This document shows, piece after piece, positions 6,956 to 16,071 of a stretch of 38,933 nt of DNA. The notes beneath the pieces were generated by a model. That model was not told the origin of the DNA, searched no databases, and saw only the letters and a list, made by a program, of their open reading frames with translations. The translations under genes were made by a program, and so were the position numbers. This DNA comes from Planctomycetota bacterium (GTDB lineage: Bacteria; Planctomycetota; UBA1135; UBA2386). Location: the NCBI GenBank assembly GCA_016794425.1, contig JAEUHR010000029.1, positions 1 to 38,933 of the forward strand. Reading direction: 5' to 3'. Within the stretch, counting starts at the first letter, position 1. Every line of letters begins with the position of its first letter.

Positions 6956-8023
6956 ATGCGCCCGCTCGTGCTCGCCGTCCTCGTCGCCACGTGCACCACC
7001 GCCTGCTCGAGCCGAGGCCGCTCTGCCGACGAAGCGGCACCGGCAGCCCGCACGTTCGCGCTCGGCTTCGCGCCGACGCCGCCGGTCTTGACCGTCGAAG
7101 CCGTGCTCGAGGGCATCGACCTCTGGAGCCAGCGCGCGGAGTTCGCCGTGATCCACGAGGAACTGCCGTGGACCGATCTGCTGGCCGGCATGACGCCGCA
7201 GCAGATCCTCGAACGCGACAAGACGGCGCTGGTCGCGCACCTGCGCTCGAAGGGACTGAAGCTGATGTTCCTGGCCGACCTGACCGACGGCCTGTCGCGC
7301 TCCGACGAGGCCCCGCAGCTGCGCGCGCTGGGCCGCAGCCTCGCCGAACCCGCGGTGCAGCAGGTGGCCCGCGCCTATGTGCTCGCGGTCGACGCGCTGC
7401 TGGCCCCCGAGCTCCTGGGCCTGTCGGCCGAGACCAACCTCGTGCGCGCTGCGGCACCAGCCGGCCTCTATGCCGCGGTCGTGGCGACCGCGAACGCGAT
7501 GGCGCAGGATCTCGCGGCAGCGGGGTCGACCGCGACGCGCTTCATCAGCGTGCAGGTCGAAACCGCCTGGGGCCTGCTGCCGCCGGGACCGTTCGCCGGC
7601 ATCGACCAGGACCTCGCCGACTTCGCGTTCGTGGCGGCGCTCGGCCTGTCGTCGTACCCGTACTTCGCGTTCGACGACCCGGACCAGGTGCCCGACGACT
7701 ACTACCTGCGGCTCGCGTTGGCTGTGCGGCTGCCGGTGTTCGTCAGCGAGGGTGGCTGGACCAGCGCGACCGTCGGCGGCCGCCCGTCGTCGCCGGCGGT
7801 GCAGGCGCGCTGGATCGAACGGCACGCGGCGCTGCTGGCCAGCGTCGACGCGTTCGCGTGGTTCCATCTGCTGTTCGCGGATCCGGATCTGTCGGCGTGG
7901 CCGCAGCCACTGCCGCCGAATCTGCCGCTGTTCACCAACATCGGCCTCTGCGACAGCGACTTCACGGCGAAGCCGGCGCTGGCGGCGTGGGACGCGCTGT
8001 TCGCGCGGCCGCTGGCGCCCTGA
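6956..8023 (+). CDS. Lipoprotein with a GH53-like TIM-barrel glycosidase domain
   Basis: 355 residues. The signal peptide MRPLVLAVLVATCTTACSS carries a lipobox with Cys17. The mature part alternates beta-strand and helix as in a TIM barrel: ARTFALGFAP, AEFAVIHEELPW, LKLMFLADLTDG, LSAETNL, RFISVQVETAWG, LGLSSYPYFAF, LPVFVSEGGW. Glu159 in SAETN and Glu265 in VSEGGW sit where clan GH-A families such as GH53 carry the acid/base (NE-type) and nucleophile (strand 7). This suggests a retaining glycosidase acting outside the cell, but the usual Asn before the acid/base Glu is not present and no substrate can be named. The ATG was chosen for the lipoprotein signal. It converges with the next gene across a palindrome. 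Confidence 0.72.
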   Translation: MRPLVLAVLVATCTTACSSRGRSADEAAPAARTFALGFAPTPPVLTVEAVLEGIDLWSQRAEFAVIHEELPWTDLLAGMTPQQILERDKTALVAHLRSKGLKLMFLADLTDGLSRSDEAPQLRALGRSLAEPAVQQVARAYVLAVDALLAPELLGLSAETNLVRAAAPAGLYAAVVATANAMAQDLAAAGSTATRFISVQVETAWGLLPPGPFAGIDQDLADFAFVAALGLSSYPYFAFDDPDQVPDDYYLRLALAVRLPVFVSEGGWTSATVGGRPSSPAVQARWIERHAALLASVDAFAWFHLLFADPDLSAWPQPLPPNLPLFTNIGLCDSDFTAKPALAAWDALFARPLAP

Positions 8024-8032
8024 CGGCCGTCA
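8021..8032. terminator. Perfect 12-bp palindrome formed by two facing stop codons
   Basis: TGACGGCCGTCA starts with the TGA of the GH53-like gene (8021-8023) and ends with the reverse-complemented TGA of the minus-strand gene (8030-8032). It may serve as a minimal bidirectional terminator, or be a by-product of facing stops. Confidence 0.35.
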
Positions 8033-8656
8033 ATTGCCGAGCGCCTTCTCGAGGCGATCGACCGTCGCCTGGTCGAACACGACCAGCAGGTCGTCGGCCG
8101 TCATGCCCTCGCACGTGGCTTTCACCAAGTGCTTGTCGAACAGCACGATCGTCAGCTCGTGGCCGGTGTCGCCGCTCTTCTTCAACAGCGCCTTGTGCTT
8201 GCCGTACTCGACGACCTCGCCACCGTCGGCCTGCACCAGCGCCGGATTGGCCAGCATCATCGCGACCATCGCCACCATCGGCGAGTTGGCCAGCACCTCG
8301 GTGTCGATGCGCTTGTCGGCCTGTTCGTAGTGCCGGCCGACGGTGAGTCCCAGCGCCGCCATGGTGGCGAATCCCGGCATGCCTTCGTCCTCGCGCGCCT
8401 CGTCGTCGCGCACCGTGAATCCCGCCGGCTGCGGCAGCGCCGCGAGGATCGCCACCCGCTGCAGCTTCTGCACGGCGCGGATCGCGTTCTGCAGCGCCGT
8501 GATCGCGGCGCCGTATTCCTTGGCATCGAAGGCCTTGGTCGCCGCCGCCACGGCGTCGGCGAACGACGCTTCCTTGACCGCGGCGGCACGCTTCTGCGCC
8601 ACGCCGGGGACGACCAGCAACGAAACCGCGAACAGACCGAGCAGACGGGTTCTCAT
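8030..8656 (-). CDS. Secreted protein of unknown function
   Basis: 208 residues. MRTRLLGLFAVSLLVVPGVAQ is a clear signal peptide. After it, a helical segment (ADAVAAATKAFDAKEYGAAITALQ, TPR-like in look) is followed by LQRVAILAALP and a longer part with mixed strands ending FDQATVDRLEKALGN. No family recognised. An AGGAG site 7 bases before the ATG (minus strand, TACCAGGAGTGCTCATG) fixes the start. It lies 77 bases downstream of cysS on the same strand. A periplasmic helper role is possible but unsupported. Confidence 0.8.
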   Translation of the reverse strand: MRTRLLGLFAVSLLVVPGVAQKRAAAVKEASFADAVAAATKAFDAKEYGAAITALQNAIRAVQKLQRVAILAALPQPAGFTVRDDEAREDEGMPGFATMAALGLTVGRHYEQADKRIDTEVLANSPMVAMVAMMLANPALVQADGGEVVEYGKHKALLKKSGDTGHELTIVLFDKHLVKATCEGMTADDLLVVFDQATVDRLEKALGN

Positions 8657-8733
8657 GAGCACTCCTGGTAGGTCGCCCGAAGCTACTGCGCCGGCCGAGC
8701 CGACCGATACGCCGAAGTGCGCCCGCTGCCGGT

Positions 8734-10173
8734 TCAGGCCTTCTCGAGCCGCGGCCCGGTCGCCGTGTCGACGATCTTCCAGCCCGCCGCGGCGATGCGA
8801 TCGCGCAGCGTGTCGGCCAGCGCCCAGTCCTTCGCCTTCTTCGCCGCCGTGCGCTGCGCCAGCAGGGCGAGCAGTTCGGCCGGCGCTGCAGAACTCGCGT
8901 CGGCGACCGGCTCGGGCCCGAAGCAGCCGAGCACGTCCTCGAACCGGGCGAAGGCGCTGAGGCCGGCCTTGGCGCCGGCGACCGACGGATGGGTGCGGTT
9001 GCACGCGCCGGTGAACTCGAACACCGCCGCCAGCGCTTCGCTGACGTTCAGGTCGTCGCTCATCGCGGCCGTGAACACGTCGTTGGCCTGCGCCACCGCC
9101 ACATCGATGCCGTCGCTGCCGGGCGGCTCGACGCCGTCGCGGATCCGGACCAGGCGCTGGCGCGCTCCGTTGACGCGGCCGATCGCCGCGCGCGCCTCGT
9201 CCAGCCCCTTCAGCGTGAAGTTCAGCGTCTGCCGGTACTGCACGCGGATCAGCGCATAACGCAGCTCGAGGCCGGAGTAGCCCCTGGCCAGGATGTCGCC
9301 GACGGTGAAGAAGTTGCCGAGGCTCTTCGACATCTTCGTGCCGTCGACCAGCAGGTGGCGCGCGTGCATCCAGATCGACACGAAGCGCTTGCCGGTGTGC
9401 GCCTCGCTCTGCGCGATCTCGCACTCGTGGTGCGGGAACATGTTGTCCTCGCCACCGGTGTGGATGTCGATCTGCTCGCCGAGGTAGTGCTGCGACATCG
9501 CCGAGCACTCGATGTGCCAGCCGGGGAAGCCGCGCGCGCCGCCGTGCCACGGCGCGTCCCACTGCATCTGGTGCTTGTTGTCGACCTTCCACAGGGCGAA
9601 GTCGCGCGGGTCCTTCTTCTCCTCGTTGACCGCGACGCGCGCGCCGGCCTCGAGTTCGTCGAGCACCTTGCCCGACAGCTTGCCGTAGCCGGGGAACTTC
9701 GCGACTTCGAAGTAGACGTTGCCGTTGCGCTCGTAGGCGACGCCCTTGTGCAGCAGGTCGTCGATGATCTCCCCCATCTCGTGGATGAAGTCGGTCGCGC
9801 GCGGCATGTGGTGCGGCAGCCGCACGTGCAGCGCCTTCTGGCAGTCGTGGAACTCGGTCTCGTACTTCTTGGCGATGTCCCAGGCGGTCAGGCCGGTCTT
9901 GCGGCTCGCCGCCTCCATCTTGTCCTCGCCGCCTTCGATGTCGTCGAGCGTCAGGTGGCCGACGTCGGTCACGTTCATGACCTGCGTGACCTCGAAGCCC
10001 TGGTCCTCGACGAACCGCCGCAGCACGTCGGCGAACAGGAAGCTGCGGAAGTTGCCGATGTGCGGCGAGCTGTAGACCGTCGGGCCGCAGTGGTACATCG
10101 TCACCTTGCCCGGCCGCAGCGGACGCAGCTCCTCGAGCGATCGGCTCAGTGAGTTGTGGAGACGGATCACCAT
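8734..10173 (-). CDS. cysS: Cysteinyl-tRNA synthetase
   Basis: 479 residues, a normal length for CysRS, which charges tRNA-Cys with cysteine in the cytoplasm. Class I signatures are present: the HIGH-type motif as PHIGN at 37-41 and the KMSKS motif at 280-284 ([11 protein letters not shown]). Zinc-site residues include Cys29 (MYHCGPTVY), the Cys in [11 protein letters not shown] and the [20 protein letters not shown] block. The C-terminal helical anticodon-binding part ends with [20 protein letters not shown], as in other CysRS. The start ATG precedes [13 protein letters not shown], the usual N-terminal strand. It is divergent from the repeat-protein gene. Confidence 0.97.
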   Translation of the reverse strand: MVIRLHNSLSRSLEELRPLRPGKVTMYHCGPTVYSSPHIGNFRSFLFADVLRRFVEDQGFEVTQVMNVTDVGHLTLDDIEGGEDKMEAASRKTGLTAWDIAKKYETEFHDCQKALHVRLPHHMPRATDFIHEMGEIIDDLLHKGVAYERNGNVYFEVAKFPGYGKLSGKVLDELEAGARVAVNEEKKDPRDFALWKVDNKHQMQWDAPWHGGARGFPGWHIECSAMSQHYLGEQIDIHTGGEDNMFPHHECEIAQSEAHTGKRFVSIWMHARHLLVDGTKMSKSLGNFFTVGDILARGYSGLELRYALIRVQYRQTLNFTLKGLDEARAAIGRVNGARQRLVRIRDGVEPPGSDGIDVAVAQANDVFTAAMSDDLNVSEALAAVFEFTGACNRTHPSVAGAKAGLSAFARFEDVLGCFGPEPVADASSAAPAELLALLAQRTAAKKAKDWALADTLRDRIAAAGWKIVDTATGPRLEKA

Positions 10174-10321
10174 GCGTGCGCGGCACGATCGCAGACGCCG
10201 CGGCGCCGCGCAACGGCACACCTCGTGCTGCCGCCAGCCGCGCACGGATTCTCCGGATCGCTGCGACGCTGCGCGCCCTCGCGGGACGAGACAGCGACGT
10301 CCGCATCGGTCCGGTCAGGGC

Positions 10322-10365
10322 GACCCCTGGACTCCGGAGCCACCCCGCGGACGAGACCCCTGGAC
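10322..10365. repeat. Direct repeat GACCCCTGGAC x2 in a divergent intergenic region
   Basis: GACCCCTGGAC occurs at 10322-10332 and again at 10355-10365, 33 bases apart (about three helical turns). It lies in the 278-base region between cysS and the secreted repeat protein. Spacing by whole turns would suit two operator half-sites, but no protein family can be linked. Nothing else recognisable was seen in 10174-10451. Confidence 0.25.
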
Positions 10366-10451
10366 CCCTCCCCATGGCATCTCTCGTGACGCAGCTCTCT
10401 CCCCCCTTGCCGACGCAACCCGCCGCGCGTCGAGCGTGCTCCTCTCTCGGC

Positions 10452-10540
10452 ATGTTGCGGCGCTTCGCCGCGACGCTGGCACTCACTCTCGTCGCCGCGC
10501 CGGTGTCGGCGCAGTGCGCCACCAGTTGGGCAGACGGTGA
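10452..10540 (+). pseudogene. Signal-peptide segment out of frame with the repeat protein that follows
   Basis: From the ATG at 10452 (an in-frame ATG at 10374 is also possible) the frame reads MLRRFAATLALTLVAAPVSA followed by QCATSWADG: a textbook signal peptide and cleavage site, then the usual start of a mature chain. The repeat protein continues one base over in the next frame (VTLAGIDGTIYAATRW). Joining the two would need a +1 shift, or one extra or two missing bases, between about 10515 and 10545. It could be a sequencing error, a recent mutation or, less likely, programmed frameshifting. Confidence 0.65.
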
Positions 10541-12981
10541 CTCTCGCCGGCATCGACGGGACGATCTACGCGGCGACGCGTTGGACGCCGCCGGGCGGGG
10601 CGAACGAGGTGCTCGTGTTCGGCGGCGTCTGCACCGCAGCCGGCAACGTCCCGGTCCAGAACATCGCCGTCTTCGATCCGGTCACCGGTGCGTGGTCGGG
10701 CCTCGGTTCCGGCATCGGTGCCCCGAGTCCGGGGGGCTCGAGCACGGACATCGTGCTGGCACTGGCAGTGTTGCCGACCGGCGAACTCGCAGCTGCCGGG
10801 GGGTTCTCGCTCGCGGGCGGAGCACCGGCCAACAACATCGCCAAGTGGAACGGCAGCGCCTGGGTCCCGCTCGGCGGCGGCACGAACGGCCCGGTCCATT
10901 CCCTCGCCGTCGACGGCAATGAACTGTACGTCGGCGGCTACTTCGACAAGGTCGATGTCACGATCGGGAGCCAAAGTATCGCCCGCTGGAACGTACCGTT
11001 CGGTGGTTGGACAGCGATGCCCGTCGGGCCGCTGGGCGGCGTGCACGCACTGATGGTGGCGGCCAACGGGGATCTCTATGCCGGCGGCAGCCCCACCGCA
11101 TCGCCTGGCGTGCCGGGCGACTACATTGCACGATTCGCTGGCAACAATTGGCACGCAGTGGGCACCGGTCTCGCCGGCATCGTCAATGCACTGGTGCAGA
11201 TGCCGAACGGAGACATCGTCGCCGGCGGCGAGTTCGTGCATGCCGGTGCCACCGTGGTGAACCACGTCGCTCGTTGGAACGGCGCGCAGTGGCAGGCCAT
11301 CGGCGCCGGGACGGACTACCCTGTGACTGCCCTGGCCGCGATCGGGCCAGACCTCTGGGTCGGCGGTTGGTTCTCGCTGGCCGGTGGCCTTCCCTCGCGA
11401 GGTGTCGCCTTCGTGCAAGGCACTACCTGGTTCAGCCCACTGGCTGGCGTGACAGGATACGTCTATGCAATCACGTCCGACAGCAACGCGCGGCCGGTCG
11501 TGGCCGGTTACATTGCCGCCGCTGACACGACACTGTGCCAGAACGTCGTTACCTGGGCAGGCAATGGCTGGGCCGCCTTGGAGCAGGGCAACAACCTGTC
11601 GCCCGAAGTCGTCGCGACCCTGCCCGACGGCACCACCGTGGTCGGTGGCAGCTTCGCTGGCTTCGGCGGCGTGCTCTCGAGCAACATCGCGATGAGGGTC
11701 GCGGGCACCTGGAGGTCGCTAGGAGGCGGTTTCGGTGCACCGCTGCTCGATCGCGTCCACGCCATCGCGGCCCTGCCGAACGGGACGATCGTAGCCAGTG
11801 GTACTTCCTGGTCCCCTACCGGTACCCCGACTGGCTTCATTGTTGCCTTTGATGGGGGCTCGTGGTCATCGCTGGGAGCCGGAACGAACGGCATCGTCTA
11901 CGCTCTCCTCGCATTGCCGAACGGCGACCTGGTCGCGACTGGCGACTTCACTGCGGCCGGCACGGTTGCCGCCAAAGGCGTCGCGCGCTGGGACGGTACG
12001 ACCTGGCATGCCATGGGCACGGGACTGAACGCGGGCGGATCGTGCGCCGCTTTGTTGCCGAACGGCGACATCGTCATCGGTGACTACTTCCAACTCGGCG
12101 GTAGCGGCCCTCTCGTCGCCAACGTCACCCGCTGGGACGGGTCGACATGGTCACCACTGGGCACGAACTTCAATGGGCGCATCGAGAGTCTCGCCGTCGA
12201 CGGGAACGGTGAGATCATCGCCGGGGGCACCTTCACCTCGCTCACCGGTGCCAACGCCGTGGCTCGCTGGAACGGTACCAGCTGGTCGCAGATCGGGGCC
12301 GGGATCGAGGGCAGTGCTTTCGAAGTCCTCGTCCTGCCCGGCGGCGACATCCTCGCAGGCGGTGCACTGCGCCTGCCAGGGGCACAGACGTTCACGAACG
12401 TGCTCCGATTCGACGGGACTGCGTGGTCGACCGTCGACGGTGGGACTAGCGACGTCGTCTGGTCCATGGCCGCGCACGCTTCGGGAGATGTCGAGGCCGT
12501 GGGAAACTTCACCAGGGCTGGCACAAACGTCTCCGCCTTCCTCGCTCGGCTGACGACGAGTTGCCCAGCCGCGGCCGACACGGTTGGCCTGGGGTGCGCG
12601 AGCTCCGGCGGTGCCAACGACCTGCAGGCTGCGAACCTCCCCTGGACGCACCTGACCCGAACGACGAACCTCACCACGATCGGCACCGGCCTGCCTGCCA
12701 GTGGGTTCGCGCTGTCGATGACGAGCCTTACCGGCAGCTCCGCGGGAGCTCCGTTGACCCTGCTGCTGCCTGGGGCCGCACCCAGCTGCAACTTCTACAC
12801 GCTGCCCGACATCTTGAACCTGGTTGCCATCAACGGCGGGACTGGGTCGCTGACGCTGCCGCTGGTTGCCACTCCGTCTCTCGGCGGCGTGACCTTCTTC
12901 CAGCAGTGGATCGTGTTCGACGCCGCGCCGAACCCGGAGACCTCGACCAACGGGCTCCAGTTCCGGGGCGGCCTGTTCTAG
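10537..12981 (+). CDS. Large exported repeat protein (WNG/AGG-type propeller repeats, planctomycete C-terminal domain)
   Basis: The main frame gives 814 residues from a GTG at 10537; the true N-terminus is probably the out-of-frame signal peptide at 10452. Residues 1 to about 690 are repeats of roughly 40-45 residues with the consensus ARWNGxxWxxLGxGxNGxVxAL, then LPNGDLVAGGxFTxAGG. This resembles kelch/delta-60-like propeller repeats. From about residue 690 (CPAAADTVGLGCASSGG) a Cys-containing beta-rich domain ends in FFQQWIVFDAAPNPETSTNGLQFRGGLF. As far as I recall, this ending is widespread in exported proteins of some planctomycetes. It probably acts at the cell surface; ligand unknown. 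A hairpin overlaps the stop codon. It converges with the sigma-fusion gene. Confidence 0.8.
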   Translation: MTLAGIDGTIYAATRWTPPGGANEVLVFGGVCTAAGNVPVQNIAVFDPVTGAWSGLGSGIGAPSPGGSSTDIVLALAVLPTGELAAAGGFSLAGGAPANNIAKWNGSAWVPLGGGTNGPVHSLAVDGNELYVGGYFDKVDVTIGSQSIARWNVPFGGWTAMPVGPLGGVHALMVAANGDLYAGGSPTASPGVPGDYIARFAGNNWHAVGTGLAGIVNALVQMPNGDIVAGGEFVHAGATVVNHVARWNGAQWQAIGAGTDYPVTALAAIGPDLWVGGWFSLAGGLPSRGVAFVQGTTWFSPLAGVTGYVYAITSDSNARPVVAGYIAAADTTLCQNVVTWAGNGWAALEQGNNLSPEVVATLPDGTTVVGGSFAGFGGVLSSNIAMRVAGTWRSLGGGFGAPLLDRVHAIAALPNGTIVASGTSWSPTGTPTGFIVAFDGGSWSSLGAGTNGIVYALLALPNGDLVATGDFTAAGTVAAKGVARWDGTTWHAMGTGLNAGGSCAALLPNGDIVIGDYFQLGGSGPLVANVTRWDGSTWSPLGTNFNGRIESLAVDGNGEIIAGGTFTSLTGANAVARWNGTSWSQIGAGIEGSAFEVLVLPGGDILAGGALRLPGAQTFTNVLRFDGTAWSTVDGGTSDVVWSMAAHASGDVEAVGNFTRAGTNVSAFLARLTTSCPAAADTVGLGCASSGGANDLQAANLPWTHLTRTTNLTTIGTGLPASGFALSMTSLTGSSAGAPLTLLLPGAAPSCNFYTLPDILNLVAINGGTGSLTLPLVATPSLGGVTFFQQWIVFDAAPNPETSTNGLQFRGGLF

Positions 12982-12986
12982 GCCGC
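12968..12986. terminator. Hairpin over the stop codon, convergent junction
   Basis: GCGGCCT (12968-12974), loop GTTCT, AGGCCGC (12980-12986): a perfect 7-bp stem that includes the TAG at 12979-12981. There is no T tract. It would affect transcripts from both sides, since the sigma-fusion gene ends at 13006 on the other strand. Confidence 0.45.
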
Positions 12987-13005
12987 ACCGCCCCACGTCC
13001 GGGAC

Positions 13006-15987
13006 TCAAGGCGCACGGAACGGAAACACGTGCGCCTCGTCCCGCTCGCCGACGACGAACGCCCGGCACAGCTCGCTGCCGTCCGCCAGCGCGACACGCA
13101 GTTCGTAGCAGCCTGGCTGCAGGTCCAGCTCGACCGCGTGCTGCATCCCACCGTCGGTCTCGGGCAGCACCACGGCGCACTCGCCGGCCGCGCCAGCACG
13201 GCGGATCACCGCGTGCAGCCGCGCTCGCCGCGCCGCGACACCGTCGCCGTGGACCTCGAAGCGGCACGGTGTACCGCGTTCGCGCGGCACGGCGACTTCG
13301 ACCGCACGGTCGTCGAGCGTGAACTCCACCGTGCTGGTCGCGGCGGTGCTCGCCGGCACCTGCAGCCGGTAGCGCCCCGGCGGCAGGCGGCGGTGCACGG
13401 TCGCGCCTGCCGCCAGCACCAGCGTCTCGCAAAGGCGTCCCGCCTCGTCCCGCAGGCGGCACGACACCGGCAGCGACGCGCCGTCCGCCGGCAGCGTGAC
13501 GGCCACCGGCAGCCAGGGCGGCGCGTTGCCCAGGTCCAGTCGGCAGGTCTTCCCTGCCGCCACGACGCACTCGGCTACCGCGATGCGGCCACCGCCCGTC
13601 GCGTCGGCGACGACGACCTCCAGCGTGTAGCGTCCCGCCGGCAGGCCGGTGACGACGAACCGGCCGTCCGGCTCGCAGGGCACGCGGGGCACTTCGGGAA
13701 ACTCGTCGCGCCGCAGCCACAGGCCGCGCACGCGCACCAACTCCAGCAGGGACGACCCCAGCTGCCCCTCGATGCCTCCCGTCAACAGGGCCGCATCCGG
13801 CACCACCACCTCGACCAGATCCGTGGCGTCCACCACCAGCGCGGTGGCGTTCGGCCAGGCACCGGCGACGCCACCGTGCGGGGCGTTCACGAACAGTCGA
13901 GTGGCACCAGAACCCCGCAGGTCGAAGCGCACGCAGCCCGTTGCATCCGAGGTTGCGATCTGCTGCGGCCAGTCGAAGCGTTCCTCGCCGACCGCCGTGA
14001 CGATGGCGCCCGGCAGCGGCAGCCCACGTTCGTCGCGCAGGCACACGCGAACGAGCGACGCATCGGCCGGTGACAACTGGACCGCGCTCGTGCCGCCGGC
14101 CGTCACTTCGACGACGTCCGTGGCGACCGGCTGCGAACCGCCGACGAACAGACCGATGCGGTGTCGTCCCGGCACCATGTGCTCGAGCGCGAACGAGCCG
14201 TCCGCGGCGACGACGGCGCCGCAACTCGCGAGGCCGTCCCACACCGATGCGTCGATGCGCTGCGAGACGACGCGTCGAAGGCCCGCGGCCACGCTGTCCC
14301 TGCCGACCGCGTCGACAACGCGTCCGTGCACGGCGCCACCCGGCTCGAGGCGGCACACGACGGACGCCGCATCCGCCGCCAACTCGACGCTGCCCGCGGC
14401 GAAGCCCGGCGCCACGGCAAACACCTGCCAGGCCTCCGGCCCGATCGCACCGATGCCGAACCGGCCCGACGGATCGGCCAGCGCGAACTGCGGCGCCGTC
14501 GGACTCGCCCGGGTCCAGGCAGCCACGACCGCGCCGGCAATGGGTGCACCGTCCGGCCCCACGACGACGCCGTGGCACCACCGGTGGCTGTCTTCCAGCC
14601 GCAGCCTCCAGGTGCGCTCGGATCCCGCTTCGTCCAGCGGCAACTCCGACAGTGGGTGCACGCCACTCGGCGCGTGCGCCGGGGACGTCACCCACGACCA
14701 GCCGCCGGCCATCGGCACCACGAAGCGAGCGTAGCCAGAGCCGTCCGTGACGGCTGCGACGACGCCCGGCGCCCGCCCGCCGGCAGCACCGCTGACATGC
14801 ACCTTCGCGCCCAGGACCGGCTGTTCGCGCGCGTCGCACACGTGCACGACCACCGGCTGCGCTGCCGCCACGGTGAAGTGGAAGCGCTGCCGCGTACTCC
14901 CGAGCTGGAACGTGTGCAGCGCGGCCAGGTCGTGCAACCGGATCGCCGCCGGTCGACGCGGCAGGCCCACGAACTCGACGCGCCCATCGGCGTCGGTACG
15001 CCGCACGTGCCAGTGCACGGCCGATCGGTTCACCGACTGCCCGGGCCGATGGTCTGGATCGAGGACCACCGGCACGTCGGCCGCCGGCGCGCCCGACGCA
15101 AGCCGCAGCACGATCTCGACCGCGGCGTCGCTCGGCGCCGCGGCCCGATCGTCCACCGCTTCCCGCACCAGCGGCGCGGCTGGCGGCAGCGCTGCCGCGA
15201 CCGGCGCGCTGGGCACCGGCAGGGTCGCCGCGACCGCCGGCGCCGGCCGATCCGGTCGCCACCACGCCCACGCCAAGCAGCCGGCCAACACCAGACCGCC
15301 CGCGACGAGGCCGAGACGCATCCCAGGCTTCGGCGGCAGCCCGCTGGCACCGTTCGCCGCGCGCACGGCCAGTGTCGCCAAGAGGCCCGCCAGCAGCGGC
15401 GCCGGCAGCCGCCGGCGCAGCAGCGCCAGGCCGCGCGCGAACTGGCTGCGCACGGTGCTGGGCGACACGCCGGCCCGCGCGGCCACGGCCACCAGGTCCT
15501 CGCCGTGCAGCAGGTGCGCGGCCACCACGTCGCGGTAGTGCGGCGGCAGCGCGTGAACCTGTTCGGCGATCAGGTCGCGCCACTGTTGCTGCAGCACGAC
15601 GGTCGCAGGGTCCGGTTCGGCGGCGGCGACTTCGTCCGTGCGGAACCCGCCCGCGTCCGCCTGGCGGCGCCAGCGCAGGATGTGCCGGCTGCGCGCCTTG
15701 TTGTGCAGGATGCCGAGCAACCACGGCAACAGGCGCACGCCGGCCGGCATCTCGGCGGCGCGCCGGATCGCGACGACGAGGCACTCCTGCACGACGTCGT
15801 GCACGTCGCTGCTGCGCACGCGGCGGCGGGCCGCCGCGAGCAGCGTCGGCGCGCACAGACGCAACGCGTGTTCGAGCGCCACCCGGTCGCCGGACTGCTG
15901 GAACCGCCGGAACGCGAGCGTGGCAGCGTCGCCGGCCACGCCGGCATCCGCACCACCATCCGGCGCCTGCGCATCCGACCGGTCCAC
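13006..15987 (-). CDS. ECF-like sigma factor fused to a transmembrane segment and extracytoplasmic carboxypeptidase-regulatory-like domains
   Basis: About 993 residues from a GTG at 15985-15987, chosen because no ATG fits before region 2. Residues about 40-108 form sigma region 2 (DVHDVVQECLVVAIRRA; LLPWLLGILHNKARSRH). Residues about 134-192 form region 4 (VHALPPHYRDVVAAHLLHG; AVAARAGVSPSTVRSQFARG). A hydrophobic stretch (196-210) and a clear membrane helix (about 224-243, MRLGLVAGGLVLAGCLAWAWW) follow, then a Pro/Ala linker. The remaining ~700 residues are beta-sandwich repeats of the carboxypeptidase-regulatory/CnaB type (HGRVVDAVGRD, DGRFVVTGLPAGRYTLEV). The DNA-binding part would be cytoplasmic and the repeats outside the membrane. 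It is divergent from a kinase across 84 bases. Planctomycete ECF factors with long C-terminal extensions are known; this exact architecture is not one I can name. Confidence 0.88.
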   Translation of the reverse strand: MDRSDAQAPDGGADAGVAGDAATLAFRRFQQSGDRVALEHALRLCAPTLLAAARRRVRSSDVHDVVQECLVVAIRRAAEMPAGVRLLPWLLGILHNKARSRHILRWRRQADAGGFRTDEVAAAEPDPATVVLQQQWRDLIAEQVHALPPHYRDVVAAHLLHGEDLVAVAARAGVSPSTVRSQFARGLALLRRRLPAPLLAGLLATLAVRAANGASGLPPKPGMRLGLVAGGLVLAGCLAWAWWRPDRPAPAVAATLPVPSAPVAAALPPAAPLVREAVDDRAAAPSDAAVEIVLRLASGAPAADVPVVLDPDHRPGQSVNRSAVHWHVRRTDADGRVEFVGLPRRPAAIRLHDLAALHTFQLGSTRQRFHFTVAAAQPVVVHVCDAREQPVLGAKVHVSGAAGGRAPGVVAAVTDGSGYARFVVPMAGGWSWVTSPAHAPSGVHPLSELPLDEAGSERTWRLRLEDSHRWCHGVVVGPDGAPIAGAVVAAWTRASPTAPQFALADPSGRFGIGAIGPEAWQVFAVAPGFAAGSVELAADAASVVCRLEPGGAVHGRVVDAVGRDSVAAGLRRVVSQRIDASVWDGLASCGAVVAADGSFALEHMVPGRHRIGLFVGGSQPVATDVVEVTAGGTSAVQLSPADASLVRVCLRDERGLPLPGAIVTAVGEERFDWPQQIATSDATGCVRFDLRGSGATRLFVNAPHGGVAGAWPNATALVVDATDLVEVVVPDAALLTGGIEGQLGSSLLELVRVRGLWLRRDEFPEVPRVPCEPDGRFVVTGLPAGRYTLEVVVADATGGGRIAVAECVVAAGKTCRLDLGNAPPWLPVAVTLPADGASLPVSCRLRDEAGRLCETLVLAAGATVHRRLPPGRYRLQVPASTAATSTVEFTLDDRAVEVAVPRERGTPCRFEVHGDGVAARRARLHAVIRRAGAAGECAVVLPETDGGMQHAVELDLQPGCYELRVALADGSELCRAFVVGERDEAHVFPFRAP

Positions 15988-16071
15988 GCGGCCATTCAAC
16001 CGCCTCGGCGCAGCCGCGCAACCGCCGACAATCGCGATGCACGGCGCACCGCCGCCCGCTACAAAGACCGC

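Noticed and set aside
10322..10365. Direct repeat in the cysS upstream region as the start of a CRISPR array
   Set aside because: Only two short copies of 11 bases; no regular spacers and no cas genes.
10149..10922. 257-residue plus frame as a separate gene
   Set aside because: Only its signal peptide part looks real; after about 10540 it becomes a shadow of the repeat protein.
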